Positions 1-9,039 of a stretch of DNA of 64,000 nt are shown here, one piece after another (position 1 is the stretch's first letter; each line of letters opens with the position of its first letter). Origin of the DNA: Companilactobacillus zhongbaensis (GTDB taxonomy: Bacteria > Bacillota > Bacilli > Lactobacillales > Lactobacillaceae); NCBI RefSeq assembly GCF_003946515.1, contig NZ_RHOM01000010.1, positions 17,393-81,392 on the forward strand, read 5' to 3'. The notes below the pieces were generated by a model that was not told where the DNA came from, ran no database searches, and saw only the letters and a list, made by a program, of their open reading frames with translations. Position numbers and translations under genes: made by a program.

Positions 1-233
1 AAAGACAAGTGGACGCAATCGTTCAAGAGATCCTCGATAAAGAGGGCGAAAACAATGTTGAAATCGGCCACGTTGAAGGAAAGAGAGATTCAGAATGGAT
101 CTTGATCGACCTTCACGACGTTGTTATTCACGTCTTTACTACTGAACAACGTGGATTCTACAACTTAGAAAAATTATGGTCAGATGCACCATCAGTTGAC
201 ATCTCAAAGTTGGTAACTGTTAATGATCTATAA
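1..233 (+). CDS. rsfS: Ribosomal silencing factor RsfS, C-terminal part (5' end outside window)
   Basis: The reading frame is open from base 3 of the window, so only the last 77 codons of the gene are present. The protein carries the RsfS/Iojap pattern, with a WILIDLHDVVIHVF core strand and a C-terminal RGFYNLEKLW stretch. RsfS binds ribosomal protein L14 on the large subunit and blocks subunit joining in starvation. The stop overlaps the start of the following methyltransferase gene by 11 bases, as in the yqeK-rsfS-yqeM order of Firmicutes, so the two are translationally coupled. The N-terminus cannot be judged. Confidence 0.9.
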   Translation, partial: RQVDAIVQEILDKEGENNVEIGHVEGKRDSEWILIDLHDVVIHVFTTEQRGFYNLEKLWSDAPSVDISKLVTVNDL

Positions 234-951
234 TTCGTTCGCTGAAGTATACAGTGAATTAATGGACGACTCACTTTATCAAAAATGGGCCGACTACGTT
301 AAGAATCGGACTAATGCTGGTAGTAAGTTGCTCGATGTAGCTTGTGGTACCGGAGATTTGACGATTTTATTGGCGAATGATTATCAAGTTACTGGGACAG
401 ATTTGTCTGAAGAAATGTTGAAAATCGCAGACCAAAAGGCTCAAAAAGCTAAAGTACAGATTCCATTTGAACCTAGTAATATGATGGATTTTTATGATTT
501 TGGCCAATTCGATGTCATCACTTGTTTTGACGACTCGATTTGCTATTTAAGCGATGAAGATGAGTTGTACATTGCTTTCAAGCAAGCATTTGATCACCTG
601 GAAAAGGGTGGTAAATACTTGTTTGATGCTCATTCACTTTATCAAATGGATGAGGTTTTTCCTGGGTATATGTTCAATCATAAGGCCGAAGATTCGGCTT
701 TTATGTGGAGCAGCTTTGAGGGTGAGTACCCGCACTCGATCGAACACGAATTAACTTTTTTCAATTATGACGACAAGATCGATGGATATAAAGTTAACAC
801 CGAGCTCCATCGTGAGCGGACTTATCCCGTTGAAGTGTATCAAGAGATTTTAAAAGACGTTGGCTTTAAGAATGTCAAAGTAACTGCAGATTTTGGTGAA
901 AATAGTATCCAACCTGACTCAAATCGTTGGTTTTTTGAGTCGGAAAAATAG
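223..951 (+). CDS. Class I SAM-dependent methyltransferase (YqeM-like)
   Basis: This 242-residue protein has a Rossmann-type SAM-binding site with glycine motif I, DVACGTGD, at residues 38-45. An acidic residue follows at the end of strand 2 (GTDLSEEM), and FDVITCFDDSICYL forms the motif IV region. It lies directly behind rsfS with an 11-base overlap, the position of yqeM in Bacillus. The substrate of this family is not established, so no specific reaction is assigned. The ATG at 223 lies inside rsfS and gives the usual family length. A 9-base gap separates it from tmcAL, and the four genes from rsfS to the DUF177 gene look like one transcript. Confidence 0.85.
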   Translation: MIYNSFAEVYSELMDDSLYQKWADYVKNRTNAGSKLLDVACGTGDLTILLANDYQVTGTDLSEEMLKIADQKAQKAKVQIPFEPSNMMDFYDFGQFDVITCFDDSICYLSDEDELYIAFKQAFDHLEKGGKYLFDAHSLYQMDEVFPGYMFNHKAEDSAFMWSSFEGEYPHSIEHELTFFNYDDKIDGYKVNTELHRERTYPVEVYQEILKDVGFKNVKVTADFGENSIQPDSNRWFFESEK

Positions 952-960
952 GAGACTTTA

Positions 961-2070
961 ATGAAGGTTTTTGGTTTAGTAGCTGAGTTCAACCCATTTC
1001 ATAATGGCCATCAGCGTTTTATCGAACAAATTCATACTAAATATCACCCCGATGTATTAATTGCCGTTATGTCAGGCAATTTTGTCCAGCGGGGTGATTT
1101 TGCGATACTTGATAAACATACTCGTGCAAAAATTGCAGTTGATAATGGTGTCGATTTGGTCATAGAACTGCCGTTTGCTAAAGCCGTTCAACCAGCAAAT
1201 ATCTTTGCTGAAAAAGCCATCGAGTTGTTACATAGTATCGGTGTTACTGACATCGTGTTTGGAACAGAAGAGTCGATCGATTTTCGAAAGGCAAGTCAAG
1301 TCTTGCAAGCTGCTCATTCGTTTGAACAAGATTTTCATCAAAATTATGCTGAAAATTTTAATCGTGTAATGAGTGCGTCGGGAATCGATACGGCAAATAA
1401 GCCAAACCAATTACTAGGAATCAATTATGTTAATTCCATCATCAAACACAATTGGTCCATTAAAGAGCATTTTTTGATAAGACCGAAAGATGGCTTTTCA
1501 GCTACTAAAATTCGAAATACTTTGTTAGGTGAATTTGGTTTATCACTCGATGAATCAATTCCTAAATCAAGTACGTTTTTTTTCAAATCAAACGAATTGA
1601 TGAACTGGGAAAAATTTTATCCTTATTTAAGGTATAACATTTTGTCGAAATCATTGGATGAATTACAATTGATTTATCAAATGGTGGAGGGCTTAGAGTA
1701 CAAAATAAAAAAAGAATTAACTAACGCAGATTCATTTGACGAATTAAGTCAAGCAGTCAAATCAAAACGGTATACGTTAGCTCGGATCAGACGGTTGTTA
1801 ATGTATGTGTTGCTAAATGTTAGTGACTCAGAAATGAAAACTGCTCTGGAGACTGATTACTTGCAAGTCTTAGCTTTTGACCAAGTAGGTCAGCAATATT
1901 TGAGTGCGCAGAAGAAACAGTTGGAGATTCCCTTGATCACTCGAGTAGGGAAGACTGAAGCTGCCAGTATGCCGTTAGCGATCAAAGTTGATAGCATTTA
2001 TCAAATGATCAATCAGCGCGAACAAAATTTTGGAGTGATCCCTTATATTAAGGAGGAGAACAATGCTTAA
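961..2070 (+). CDS. tmcAL: tRNA(Met) cytidine acetate ligase TmcAL (YlbM)
   Basis: The 369-residue protein opens with GLVAEFNPFHNGH, the nucleotidyltransferase HxGH motif (residues 15-18), followed by AVMSGNFVQRGD. Both are hallmarks of the YlbM/TmcAL family. TmcAL activates acetate with ATP and makes N4-acetylcytidine at the wobble position of elongator tRNA-Met. The length is slightly below that of Bacillus TmcAL (about 400 residues). The start follows GGAGAC after the methyltransferase stop. The 3' end overlaps the next gene by 8 bases. Assignment rests on the motif and on the ylbM-ylbN neighbourhood. Confidence 0.9.
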   Translation: MKVFGLVAEFNPFHNGHQRFIEQIHTKYHPDVLIAVMSGNFVQRGDFAILDKHTRAKIAVDNGVDLVIELPFAKAVQPANIFAEKAIELLHSIGVTDIVFGTEESIDFRKASQVLQAAHSFEQDFHQNYAENFNRVMSASGIDTANKPNQLLGINYVNSIIKHNWSIKEHFLIRPKDGFSATKIRNTLLGEFGLSLDESIPKSSTFFFKSNELMNWEKFYPYLRYNILSKSLDELQLIYQMVEGLEYKIKKELTNADSFDELSQAVKSKRYTLARIRRLLMYVLLNVSDSEMKTALETDYLQVLAFDQVGQQYLSAQKKQLEIPLITRVGKTEAASMPLAIKVDSIYQMINQREQNFGVIPYIKEENNA

Positions 2071-2611
2071 TTGGGACATACAAGAGGTTAGGAAATACAA
2101 AGATAAACCTTTTGATTTTAAAGAACAGCTCGATTTAGAAAAAGTTTTAAAAGAACGCTTTTCTGATATTATTTCAGCACAACCAGCTGATGTTACCGGT
2201 AATTTATTTAATGATCGTGGATTGGTGATCTCTGATGTGAAGGTCGGTGTCAAATTGACCGTCCCTTCAACCAGAAGTCTCGAACCAGTGGATCTTAATT
2301 TACAATTCCGGATCAATGAAGCTTACAATATTGATAATATCGATACCGAGGAAATCGAAGATTATGCCATCATTATTCCAATCGATGATGAAAATCCAAC
2401 TATCAATGTTTATGAATCAGTTATCGACAATATTTTATTAAATATTCCAACCCAAGTATTAACTGAAAAAGAAAAAACTCAAGACGTAATGCCATCCGGT
2501 AAAAACTGGACAGTTATTTCTGAAGATGAGTTCAAGAAACAAAAAGAAGAGGAACACGTTAACCCTGAATTTGCCAAATTGAAGAATTTGTTCAAAGACG
2601 AGGGTCAATAG
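2063..2611 (+). CDS. DUF177 (YceD/YlbN) family protein
   Basis: This 182-residue acidic protein matches the DUF177 family in length and in its pattern of two beta-rich halves joined by a charged linker, with the family's DVTGNLF and PVDLNLQF blocks. YceD proteins usually precede the L32 gene rpmF and have been linked to 23S rRNA accumulation. Here no rpmF follows, and a terminator comes directly after the stop. The ATG sits within the end of tmcAL behind AAGGAGGAG, so translation is coupled to it. The family assignment is good, but its exact molecular role is not known to me. Confidence 0.8.
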   Translation: MLNWDIQEVRKYKDKPFDFKEQLDLEKVLKERFSDIISAQPADVTGNLFNDRGLVISDVKVGVKLTVPSTRSLEPVDLNLQFRINEAYNIDNIDTEEIEDYAIIIPIDDENPTINVYESVIDNILLNIPTQVLTEKEKTQDVMPSGKNWTVISEDEFKKQKEEEHVNPEFAKLKNLFKDEGQ

Positions 2612-2624
2612 TGCCCTCTTTTTT
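2600..2624 (+). terminator. Intrinsic terminator after the DUF177 gene
   Basis: GAGGG at 2600-2604 pairs with CCCTC at 2614-2618 and is followed by six T. It overlaps the last codons of the gene and separates the rsfS-DUF177 unit from gnd. Confidence 0.75.
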
Positions 2625-2703
2625 CATTTTTTGTTAATATAGTACTATGAATTAACTAATGTTAATCTTATATTGATTTAATTATTTTATTGGAGGTATA
2701 CGT

Positions 2704-4125
2704 ATGAGTAAACCACAAATCGGTGTAATTGGAATGGCCGTAATGGGTAAGAACTTGGCGCTTAATATCGAAAGTCGCGGATATGAAGTTGCTATTTATA
2801 ATAGAACAGGTTCAAAGACAGAAAATGTTGTGAAAGAACATTCTGAAAAGAAACTAGTTCCTAGTTACACAATCGAAGATTTTGTAAATTCTCTTGAAAA
2901 ACCACGTCGTATTATCATGATGGTTAAGGCTGGTGCTGGTACTGACGCTGTGATCGATCAATTGTTGCCACTTCTTGACAAGGGTGATGTTTTGATCGAC
3001 GGTGGTAACACATTCTTTGAAGATACTATCGAAAGAAACAAGCGTTTGGATAAATCTGGTATCAACTTTATCGGAATGGGTGTTTCTGGTGGTGAATTAG
3101 GTGCACTTCAAGGTCCATCACTAATGCCAGGTGGCCAAAAAGAAGCTTATGACTTAGTTGCTCCAATTTTGGAACAAATTTCAGCTAAAGCCGACGAAGA
3201 CGGAAAGCCATGTGTTACATACATCGGTGCTAATGGTGCAGGACACTATGTAAAGATGGTCCACAACGGTATCGAATACGGTGACATGGAATTGATCTCA
3301 GAAAGTTATAACTTACTTTCACACTTATATAATAATGACCTCAATAAAGTTGCTGACACATTTAAAGAATGGAACAAGGGTGAACTTTCAAGTTACTTGA
3401 TCGATATCACTGCTAACATCTTAACTAGGAAAGATGATCAAGGTAGCGATGACTTTATCGTAAACAAGATCATGGATAAAGCTGGTAACAAGGGTACAGG
3501 TAAGTGGAGTTCACAAAGTGCTCTTGAATTAGGTGTTCCACAATCATTGATCACTTCAGCTGTTTATTCACGTTATATTTCTGCTTACAAAGATGAACGT
3601 GTTAAAGCAAGTAAGGTCTTGAATGGACCTAAAGAAATTCCTGATGTTGATATCGATGAGTTCGTTGAAAAGATCAGAAAAGCTTTGTACTTCAGTAAGA
3701 TCATGAGTTATGCTCAAGGATTTGCTCAAATGAAAGCTGCCGGCGAGCATTATGACTGGGATCTTGATTTTGGTAAGATTGCTCAGATCTGGAGAGCTGG
3801 TTGTATCATTCGTGCACAATTCTTGCAAAAGATCACTGATGCTTATGATAAGGATGCTAACTTGGATAACTTGCTGTTAGATGACTACTTTGAAAACATT
3901 GTTGAAGAGTATCAATCAGCTGTTCGTGATGTTGTTAGTTTTGCTGTTAAGGCTGGTATTCCAGTTTCTGGATTTATGTCAGCTGTTTCTTATTATGATC
4001 AATATCGTTCTGAAGTATTGCCTGCTAATTTGATTCAAGCACAACGTGATTACTTCGGTGCTCATACTTATGAGAGAAACGATAAGGATGGAATTTTCCA
4101 TTATACTTGGTATGAAGAGCAATAG
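2704..4125 (+). CDS. gnd: 6-phosphogluconate dehydrogenase, decarboxylating
   Basis: The 473-residue length is typical of the family. The N-terminal Rossmann fold starts [15 protein letters not shown], and YNRTGSK follows the second strand. The substrate site shows [19 protein letters not shown] and [14 protein letters not shown], and the C-terminal helical domain ends in HYTWYEEQ. The enzyme oxidises 6-phosphogluconate to ribulose 5-phosphate with CO2 release. With rpe (48438-49109) it supplies the phosphoketolase or pentose phosphate route. The ATG lies behind TTGGAGG. The gene is monocistronic: a terminator lies on either side. Confidence 0.97.
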   Translation: MSKPQIGVIGMAVMGKNLALNIESRGYEVAIYNRTGSKTENVVKEHSEKKLVPSYTIEDFVNSLEKPRRIIMMVKAGAGTDAVIDQLLPLLDKGDVLIDGGNTFFEDTIERNKRLDKSGINFIGMGVSGGELGALQGPSLMPGGQKEAYDLVAPILEQISAKADEDGKPCVTYIGANGAGHYVKMVHNGIEYGDMELISESYNLLSHLYNNDLNKVADTFKEWNKGELSSYLIDITANILTRKDDQGSDDFIVNKIMDKAGNKGTGKWSSQSALELGVPQSLITSAVYSRYISAYKDERVKASKVLNGPKEIPDVDIDEFVEKIRKALYFSKIMSYAQGFAQMKAAGEHYDWDLDFGKIAQIWRAGCIIRAQFLQKITDAYDKDANLDNLLLDDYFENIVEEYQSAVRDVVSFAVKAGIPVSGFMSAVSYYDQYRSEVLPANLIQAQRDYFGAHTYERNDKDGIFHYTWYEEQ

Positions 4126-4137
4126 TTTTTATGTTTG

Positions 4138-4169
4138 GTCGGGGCTGCGTTGCAGCTTCGGCTTTTTTT
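4138..4169 (+). terminator. Intrinsic terminator after gnd
   Basis: GTCGGGGCTGC pairs with GCAGCTTCGGC (with G-U wobbles) across a GTT loop and is followed by seven T. The stem lies 12 bases after the gnd stop. Confidence 0.8.
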
Positions 4170-4177
4170 GTTGTCTT

Positions 4178-4475
4178 GAGGTGAGAGAGTTTTTGGCAGA
4201 CGAGAAGAGTTTTTGCTTGGTTGAACGTTTGTGATTCTTGGTGGTTTGGGTTGAGGTGGTATTTTGGGTTGAGGTTCATTGCCGACTCCGGGGCCCGGGG
4301 ATACAGCCGCTGGAACGTGGTGGGCACATTTTGAACCAATCGAGCAAAGTGCGCTCGCTTGTTTCAAAACTGCACCTTTCACTAAGCTCCTTCGTCGCTA
4401 AGTGAAATTTCACCACTGAGGGCTGTATCCCCGGGCCCCTCCGTCTAGATAGTGCAACAATCCCCTTTTTTAGAT
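4178..4475 (+). repeat. Family A structured intergenic repeat, copy A1 (forward)
   Basis: The core is closed by a perfect 19-bp stem: GGGGCCCGGGGATACAGCC at 4290-4308 against 4421-4439. Inside are two further hairpins. One, at about 4329-4369, has ends TTTTGAA and TTCAAAA. The other, at 4377-4407, has TTTCACT against AGTGAAA with an A-A mismatch below an AGC/GCT extension. A G/T-rich arm from about 4178 (TTGAGGTGAGAGAG, GCAGACGAGAAG) and a 3' tail CCGTCTAGATAGTGCA are shared with copy A4, which lies inverted at about 26790-27092. The ends are judged by eye from the A1/A4 comparison. No protein coding is seen. Confidence 0.85.
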
Positions 4476-5060
4476 TGGGACCGAGTTTTGTTGATCAAGT
4501 TGGCATTGTTTGTGCGTCCTAGATTTTGTGGTCTATCTCAGTTTCTATCTTTTTTGGTCAGTTCAAAACCAAAATCAAGGTCAGAACCAGACCAGAACCA
4601 GACCAGAACCATACCCAAACCAGGATTAAGGCCTTAAAGGTAATTAGTAGGGAAGTTCATTATGGATTTTATTTGTTAGTTTGGTATAAAGGGAATGATT
4701 TTTTTCTCGAGAATATTAAAAGTTGTTTGCTTTTTTCTCATTTATTTTTTGGGGGATTCAGATGTTGGATTAGGTGAAGTTTTTTTGTTTTTTCTTTGGA
4801 CTGTTTTTTTGTTTTTCACTTTTTTATTTTTTAATTCTATTTTTGTTTGGTTAATTATTTTTTTGGAAGTTTTTTGTTATTTAAGGGTTTTTTCTGCAGT
4901 TTTTGCTTTTGGGGGCTTTGATTTTTTGAAATTTTCTAATTTTTGCTATTTTTAATAATTCCAATGTGTTAAAATCTTTAATGCATTGCCTTGCAAAAGG
5001 TAAGAAAACGTTTAATAATTAAGAATGATTAAATTTTGTTTAATATACGGGAGAGTTAGT
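4476..5060. other. T/G-rich non-coding stretch between repeat A1 and arlR
   Basis: This is about 580 bases of low-complexity sequence, strongly T-rich on the plus strand, with long T runs at about 4695-4960 and an AACCAGACCAG-type short tandem stretch near 4585-4610. Possible reading frames here are homopolymer-like (Phe, Leu, Val) and have no ribosome-binding sites. I regard them as non-coding. The arlR promoter should lie in the last 100 bases, but I could not fix its boxes. Confidence 0.6.
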
Positions 5061-5747
5061 ATGGCTAAGATATTAGTTATTGAAGATGAAGAGAATATGG
5101 CAAAATTTGTTCAACTTGAACTTCAACATGAGAATTATGAAGTTAAGGTTGCTACAGATGGCCGTACCGGTCTCGATGAGGCGTTGAACGAGGATTGGGA
5201 TTTGATCCTGCTTGATTTGATGCTGCCTGAACTAAATGGTATCGAAGTATGCCGTCGAGTTCGACAAGAGAAGAATACACCGATTATTATGATGACTGCT
5301 CGCGACTCGATTATTGATCGAGTTTCTGGCTTGGATCATGGTGCTGACGATTATATTGTTAAACCATTTGCCATCGAGGAATTATTGGCACGTATCCGGG
5401 CTTTGTTGAGACGTATTGATCTTGATATCGATGTTACTCGTAATAATGATCAAGTGTTGAAGTATAAGAACTTGGTTATTGATAAGACTACACAAACACT
5501 TAAACGTAATGGTGAAGTTATTGATTTAACTAGAAGAGAATATGACTTACTTAGTGCTTTGATGGAAAATGTTGGAACTGTCTTGGGACGTGATGATTTA
5601 CTTGAACGTGTCTGGGGGACTGGTTCAAGTACTGAAACTAACGTTGTCGATGTTTACATCAAGTACTTACGTAACAAGATCGATCGCGGCGGAGCACCAA
5701 GTTATATCTCAACTGTACGTGGTAAAGGTTACGTGATGAGACGATGA
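5061..5747 (+). CDS. arlR: OmpR-family response regulator, ArlR-like
   Basis: The 228-residue protein has a receiver domain with acidic pocket E8-D9-E10, phospho-acceptor D52 (LLDLMLP), T79 and K101 (DDYIVKPF). A C-terminal winged helix ends TNVVDVYIKYLRNKIDR...VRGKGYVMRR. I chose ATG 5061, 11 codons inside the longest frame, because MAKILVIEDEE is the family N-terminus and GGGAGAG precedes it. The kinase gene overlaps the stop by 4 bases (ATGA). The gene pairs with the next gene. The ArlRS name is by similarity of layout and is less certain than the protein class. Confidence 0.85.
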   Translation: MAKILVIEDEENMAKFVQLELQHENYEVKVATDGRTGLDEALNEDWDLILLDLMLPELNGIEVCRRVRQEKNTPIIMMTARDSIIDRVSGLDHGADDYIVKPFAIEELLARIRALLRRIDLDIDVTRNNDQVLKYKNLVIDKTTQTLKRNGEVIDLTRREYDLLSALMENVGTVLGRDDLLERVWGTGSSTETNVVDVYIKYLRNKIDRGGAPSYISTVRGKGYVMRR

Positions 5748-6820
5748 GAATATCGATCAGAATAAAATGGACTTTTCTGATTACCTTAGTAATTTTAGCC
5801 GCGTATTTGATCGTTGCTTACATTGCCTTTAATACCGTGGATTCAGTAGCTAGTTCTGCTGTTGTCCATGATTTTTTGGTTAAGTTGATCTGGGTCGGGG
5901 TTTTTGTTCTGGTCATAGCTATTGCTTTGAGCTTTTTTGCCGTGACATTTGTTTTGAACAATATCAAGGTCATTAATAAGACAATTGATGACTTGAATAA
6001 GAAACCAGATTCCGATTCGCGTATCAAATTAAAGAAACGTAATGACGAGATCTATGATTTAACTATCAACATCAATAAAATGTTAGACCGAATGCAAGCC
6101 TATACCAACCAGCAAAAAGAATTCGTGGAAGATGTATCACATGAACTACGGACTCCAGTAGCTGTCTTGGAAGGTCATTTAAGCATGCTCCAACGCTGGG
6201 GTAAAGATGATCCTGAGGTTTTAAACGACTCGATCAACTCTTCTTTACAAGAGTTAAAGCGGATGCAATCGTTGATCCAAGAAATGCTTGATCTGACTAG
6301 GGTCGAACAGATCGATAGTGAGTATCTTGACCAAGAGACCGAGGTCAAACCGTTGTTTACACAAGTTTACAATGATTTTAAGATGCTTCATCCTGACTTT
6401 GTCGTAAACTTTGATGATGATATTCAAGCAAATAGTAAAGTTAAAATTTATCGTAATCACTTAGAACAAGTATTGGTGATCTTATTAGATAATGCCTTTA
6501 AATATTCTGGTGATCGTAAAGAAATTAATTTATCCGCTTCGACTAACGAAGCACTGTTAGAGTTTGTAGTTCAAGACTATGGTGTAGGTATCAATAAAAA
6601 GGACCTTAAACAAGTTTTCAACCGTTTCTACAGAGTTGACAAAGCTCGTTCTAGAAAACGGGGAGGGAACGGTTTAGGACTATCTATTGCCAAACGATTG
6701 ATCGAAGTATACAAGGGAACGATAACAGTTGAAAGTGTCTTAGGTTCGGGAACGGTTTTCCGAGTCGAATTACCAATCGTTAGTGAAACGATTGACAGTG
6801 ATTCAAAAAGTAGCGACTAG
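5744..6820 (+). CDS. arlS: Sensor histidine kinase, ArlS-like
   Basis: The 358-residue membrane kinase has two transmembrane segments (about 10-29 and 48-71) with only about 18 residues outside. A HAMP-like linker follows, then a HisKA domain with H133 in FVEDVSHELRTP. The ATPase domain has N box NHLEQVLVILLDNAFKYS, G1 DYGVGI, F box FNRFYRVD and G2 GGNGLGLSIAKRLIE. The very short external loop, against over 100 residues in Staphylococcus ArlS, suggests it senses the membrane or a partner rather than a large ligand. It overlaps arlR by 4 bases and is followed by a terminator. Confidence 0.85.
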   Translation: MRISIRIKWTFLITLVILAAYLIVAYIAFNTVDSVASSAVVHDFLVKLIWVGVFVLVIAIALSFFAVTFVLNNIKVINKTIDDLNKKPDSDSRIKLKKRNDEIYDLTININKMLDRMQAYTNQQKEFVEDVSHELRTPVAVLEGHLSMLQRWGKDDPEVLNDSINSSLQELKRMQSLIQEMLDLTRVEQIDSEYLDQETEVKPLFTQVYNDFKMLHPDFVVNFDDDIQANSKVKIYRNHLEQVLVILLDNAFKYSGDRKEINLSASTNEALLEFVVQDYGVGINKKDLKQVFNRFYRVDKARSRKRGGNGLGLSIAKRLIEVYKGTITVESVLGSGTVFRVELPIVSETIDSDSKSSD

Positions 6821-6847
6821 ATCAGATTTTTGATCTAGTCTTTTTTT
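6816..6847 (+). terminator. Intrinsic terminator after arlS
   Basis: ACTAGATCA at 6816-6824 pairs with TGATCTAGT at 6831-6839 and is followed by seven T. The stem includes the arlS stop codon. Confidence 0.9.
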
Positions 6848-6851
6848 GACC

Positions 6852-6884
6852 AAAAAAATAGAACTCACAAAATTTGTGAGTTCT
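6852..6884 (-). terminator. Intrinsic terminator after yidC (minus strand)
   Basis: AGAACTCACAAA at 6860-6871 pairs with TTTGTGAGTTCT at 6873-6884. The A run at 6852-6858 reads as a T run on the minus strand, 15 bases after the yidC stop. Confidence 0.85.
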
Positions 6885-6899
6885 ATTGGTACTTGTAAA

Positions 6900-7886
6900 T
6901 TAATCTTTATTTTTAGGCTTGTTTTGCTTACCTTTGTTTAATTCACGGATGTTCTTGTGTAGATCTGTATGACTGTCGTCACCATCATCATTGCTACTTG
7001 ATGAGCTGTTTCCTGAGACTTGTAGTAATTTATTGATCGATTCTTCAGTTACCACAGTTTTGACAGGATTTTGCTTCAAGTTTTCGTCAGCTTGTTTTCT
7101 GATTTTAGGAGTAATGATATAGTTTGTGATCAATTGTTGGATCAACAAGACGATACCACCGACTAAGAAGTAAAGTGCCAAAGCAGCTGATGAGATCATT
7201 GAAATGAAGAATGTGATCAATGGGTTCATCAACAACATTGATGACATTTGTTTTCTTTGTTCTTGGGGAACAACTTGCAATGAAAGCCATGATTGAACTA
7301 CATAGAATAAAGTAGCCACGATTGCAATCACCAAACTTGGTTTTCCAAGTGGGATATTTAAGAAGCTGGCAACACCGATTTCTTTTGAATATTGCACGGC
7401 TTGATAAATGGCAATCAAGATCGGCATTTGTAGTAATAATGGCAAGCAGCCGATACCACCAGTCAAACTGATGTTATTTTGTTTGTAAACTTCCATCATG
7501 AGTTGACCGATTTTTTGTTGTGTTTCGGGATCCTTGGCTTGTTTTTGCTTGTCTTGGATCAATTTAAGTTGCGGTTGAATAGCACGCATCTTTTCTTGTT
7601 GAGCAGTCGATTTGTATTGTTGGTTCAATGATAGTGGAAGCAACAATAGTCTTACGACGAAGGAAATAATCATGATACCCCAAGCATAAGCAGCTTTACC
7701 ACCGAGGGCGTTAGCTGTCCACATGATCAAGTTCTGGAAGGGTACACCTAAAATCTTGTAGATGAAGGCGTATGGTCCGCTAGTTGGAGCATGTTGGACC
7801 CCACTTTGGGCACAACCAGAAAGAACAACTGCAAATATCACGACTAATGATAAAGCAGATATGTACTTCAATATTTTCTTATTCAA
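6900..7886 (-). CDS. yidC: Membrane protein insertase YidC/OxaA (lipoprotein type)
   Basis: The 328-residue protein starts with a lipoprotein signal peptide ending LSGC, then four to five membrane segments and a basic tail rich in Lys and Asn. The conserved PLSLNQQYKSTAQQEKMRAIQPQL stretch and GGIGCLPLLLQMPILIAIYQAV identify YidC2-type insertases, which put membrane proteins into the bilayer with or after the Sec translocon. I chose TTG at 7886 because AAAGGTGG precedes it and it starts directly with NKKILKY; the longer frame from 7919 lacks such a site. It lies downstream of acyP on the same strand, 57 bases after its stop. Confidence 0.92.
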   Translation of the reverse strand: MNKKILKYISALSLVVIFAVVLSGCAQSGVQHAPTSGPYAFIYKILGVPFQNLIMWTANALGGKAAYAWGIMIISFVVRLLLLPLSLNQQYKSTAQQEKMRAIQPQLKLIQDKQKQAKDPETQQKIGQLMMEVYKQNNISLTGGIGCLPLLLQMPILIAIYQAVQYSKEIGVASFLNIPLGKPSLVIAIVATLFYVVQSWLSLQVVPQEQRKQMSSMLLMNPLITFFISMISSAALALYFLVGGIVLLIQQLITNYIITPKIRKQADENLKQNPVKTVVTEESINKLLQVSGNSSSSSNDDGDDSHTDLHKNIRELNKGKQNKPKNKD

Positions 7887-7942
7887 TTGTAAACCACCTT
7901 TTAAAAAGCATATAAACAATATACGTTAAGTAATATAGGTAT

Positions 7943-8218
7943 TCAACCAATGACGCGAAACTTTTTATAATTCTTTAGGTTGTCAGAAAAGGAATAGTCA
8001 ACGTTTTTGACTTGAGCAAATGGGGAAGGTGATTGTCTGATTTTTGTTAAAAAAGCGTACAGTTTCATTTCATCACCTTCAGCTTCGATTTTAACGGAGC
8101 CATCGGGTTCATTTTCTACCGTACCGTTTACTTCACAATCCATTGCGACTTGGACCGTCGACCAACGAAAGCCAACGCCTTGAACTAAGCCGTAGACTTG
8201 TAATGTTAGATGTTTCAT
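7943..8218 (-). CDS. acyP: Acylphosphatase
   Basis: The 91-residue protein has the acylphosphatase signature GLVQGVGFRWSTVQVA, with the phosphate-binding loop and catalytic Arg at about residue 19, and NGTVENEPDGSVKIEAEGD with the catalytic Asn. It hydrolyses carboxyl-phosphate bonds. I chose ATG 8218, 16 codons inside the longest frame, since GGAGTGAT precedes it and the length then fits the family. It is transcribed toward yidC and divergently from the RNA methyltransferase, which starts 63 bases away. Confidence 0.92.
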   Translation of the reverse strand: MKHLTLQVYGLVQGVGFRWSTVQVAMDCEVNGTVENEPDGSVKIEAEGDEMKLYAFLTKIRQSPSPFAQVKNVDYSFSDNLKNYKKFRVIG

Positions 8219-8280
8219 CGATATCACTCCAATTCGTGAATATGTTACTCTATTAGTATAAATCAAGAAGGAAGAATTTT

Positions 8281-9039
8281 ATGAAATATATTGAATCCAA
8301 GAAAAACGAAGAAATCAAGCAAATAAACAAGTTAAATAAAACTAAAGAGATCAAAAAAACAGGGACTTATTTGATCGAAGGTTTTCATTTAGTTCAAGAA
8401 GCTGACGACAACGGTCAAAACATCGTCAAGGTCTTAGCAACTGAAAACCACCAAGATAATCGGATCATCAAAAAGTATTACGATGATGCCATTATTATCT
8501 CCGATGATATTGCTCAATCATTGTCTGAGACTAAGAGCCCACAAGGAATCTTTGCGGTCATTAAGATCGATCAACCAACGGAATTACCTGAATTAAGTGG
8601 CCAATGGGTGATCTTAGCTAATGTTCAAGATCCTGGAAATGTGGGGACTATTATCAGAACGGCTGATGCTGCAGGTTATGATGGTGTTATTACTAGTTTG
8701 GATACAGCTGATATTTATCAACCTAAGGTGCAAAGATCGATGCAAGGTAGTCAATTCCACTTGCCGATTTATCGTTTGGACTTGGGACAAGCAATTAGTG
8801 CGGCAAAAGACGCCGGGTTAACGGTTTATGGTTCTGAAGTTAACGACCAAGCTGTCCCTTATAATACTTTGGATAAGGTCGATAATTTTGCATTGATCAT
8901 GGGTAATGAAGCTCATGGTTTGGATGCTGATACCTTGGCTTTGACGGATCAAAATATTTATATACCTTTGTTGGGAAAAGCCGAGTCGTTAAATGTTGCT
9001 GTGGCGGCGGGAGTTTTAATGTACGGTCTTAAGATTTAG
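8281..9039 (+). CDS. ysgA: TrmH/SpoU-family RNA 2'-O-methyltransferase (YsgA-like)
   Basis: The 252-residue protein shows the SPOUT knot motifs NVQDPGNVGTIIRTADAAG, LIMGNEAHGLD and IYIPLLGKAESLNVAVAAGVLMYG. An N-terminal substrate-binding domain precedes them. It methylates ribose in rRNA or tRNA; the exact target of YsgA-type members is not certain. The gene sits upstream of pheS as ysgA does in Bacillus. It starts with ATG behind GAAGGAAG and is followed by repeat A2, which separates it from the pheST promoter. Confidence 0.88.
   Translation: MKYIESKKNEEIKQINKLNKTKEIKKTGTYLIEGFHLVQEADDNGQNIVKVLATENHQDNRIIKKYYDDAIIISDDIAQSLSETKSPQGIFAVIKIDQPTELPELSGQWVILANVQDPGNVGTIIRTADAAGYDGVITSLDTADIYQPKVQRSMQGSQFHLPIYRLDLGQAISAAKDAGLTVYGSEVNDQAVPYNTLDKVDNFALIMGNEAHGLDADTLALTDQNIYIPLLGKAESLNVAVAAGVLMYGLKI

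Noticed and set aside
4526..4955. Plus-strand frames of 60-86 codons rich in Phe and Leu
   Set aside because: They arise from T-rich low-complexity sequence, have no ribosome-binding sites and overlap the repeat flank.
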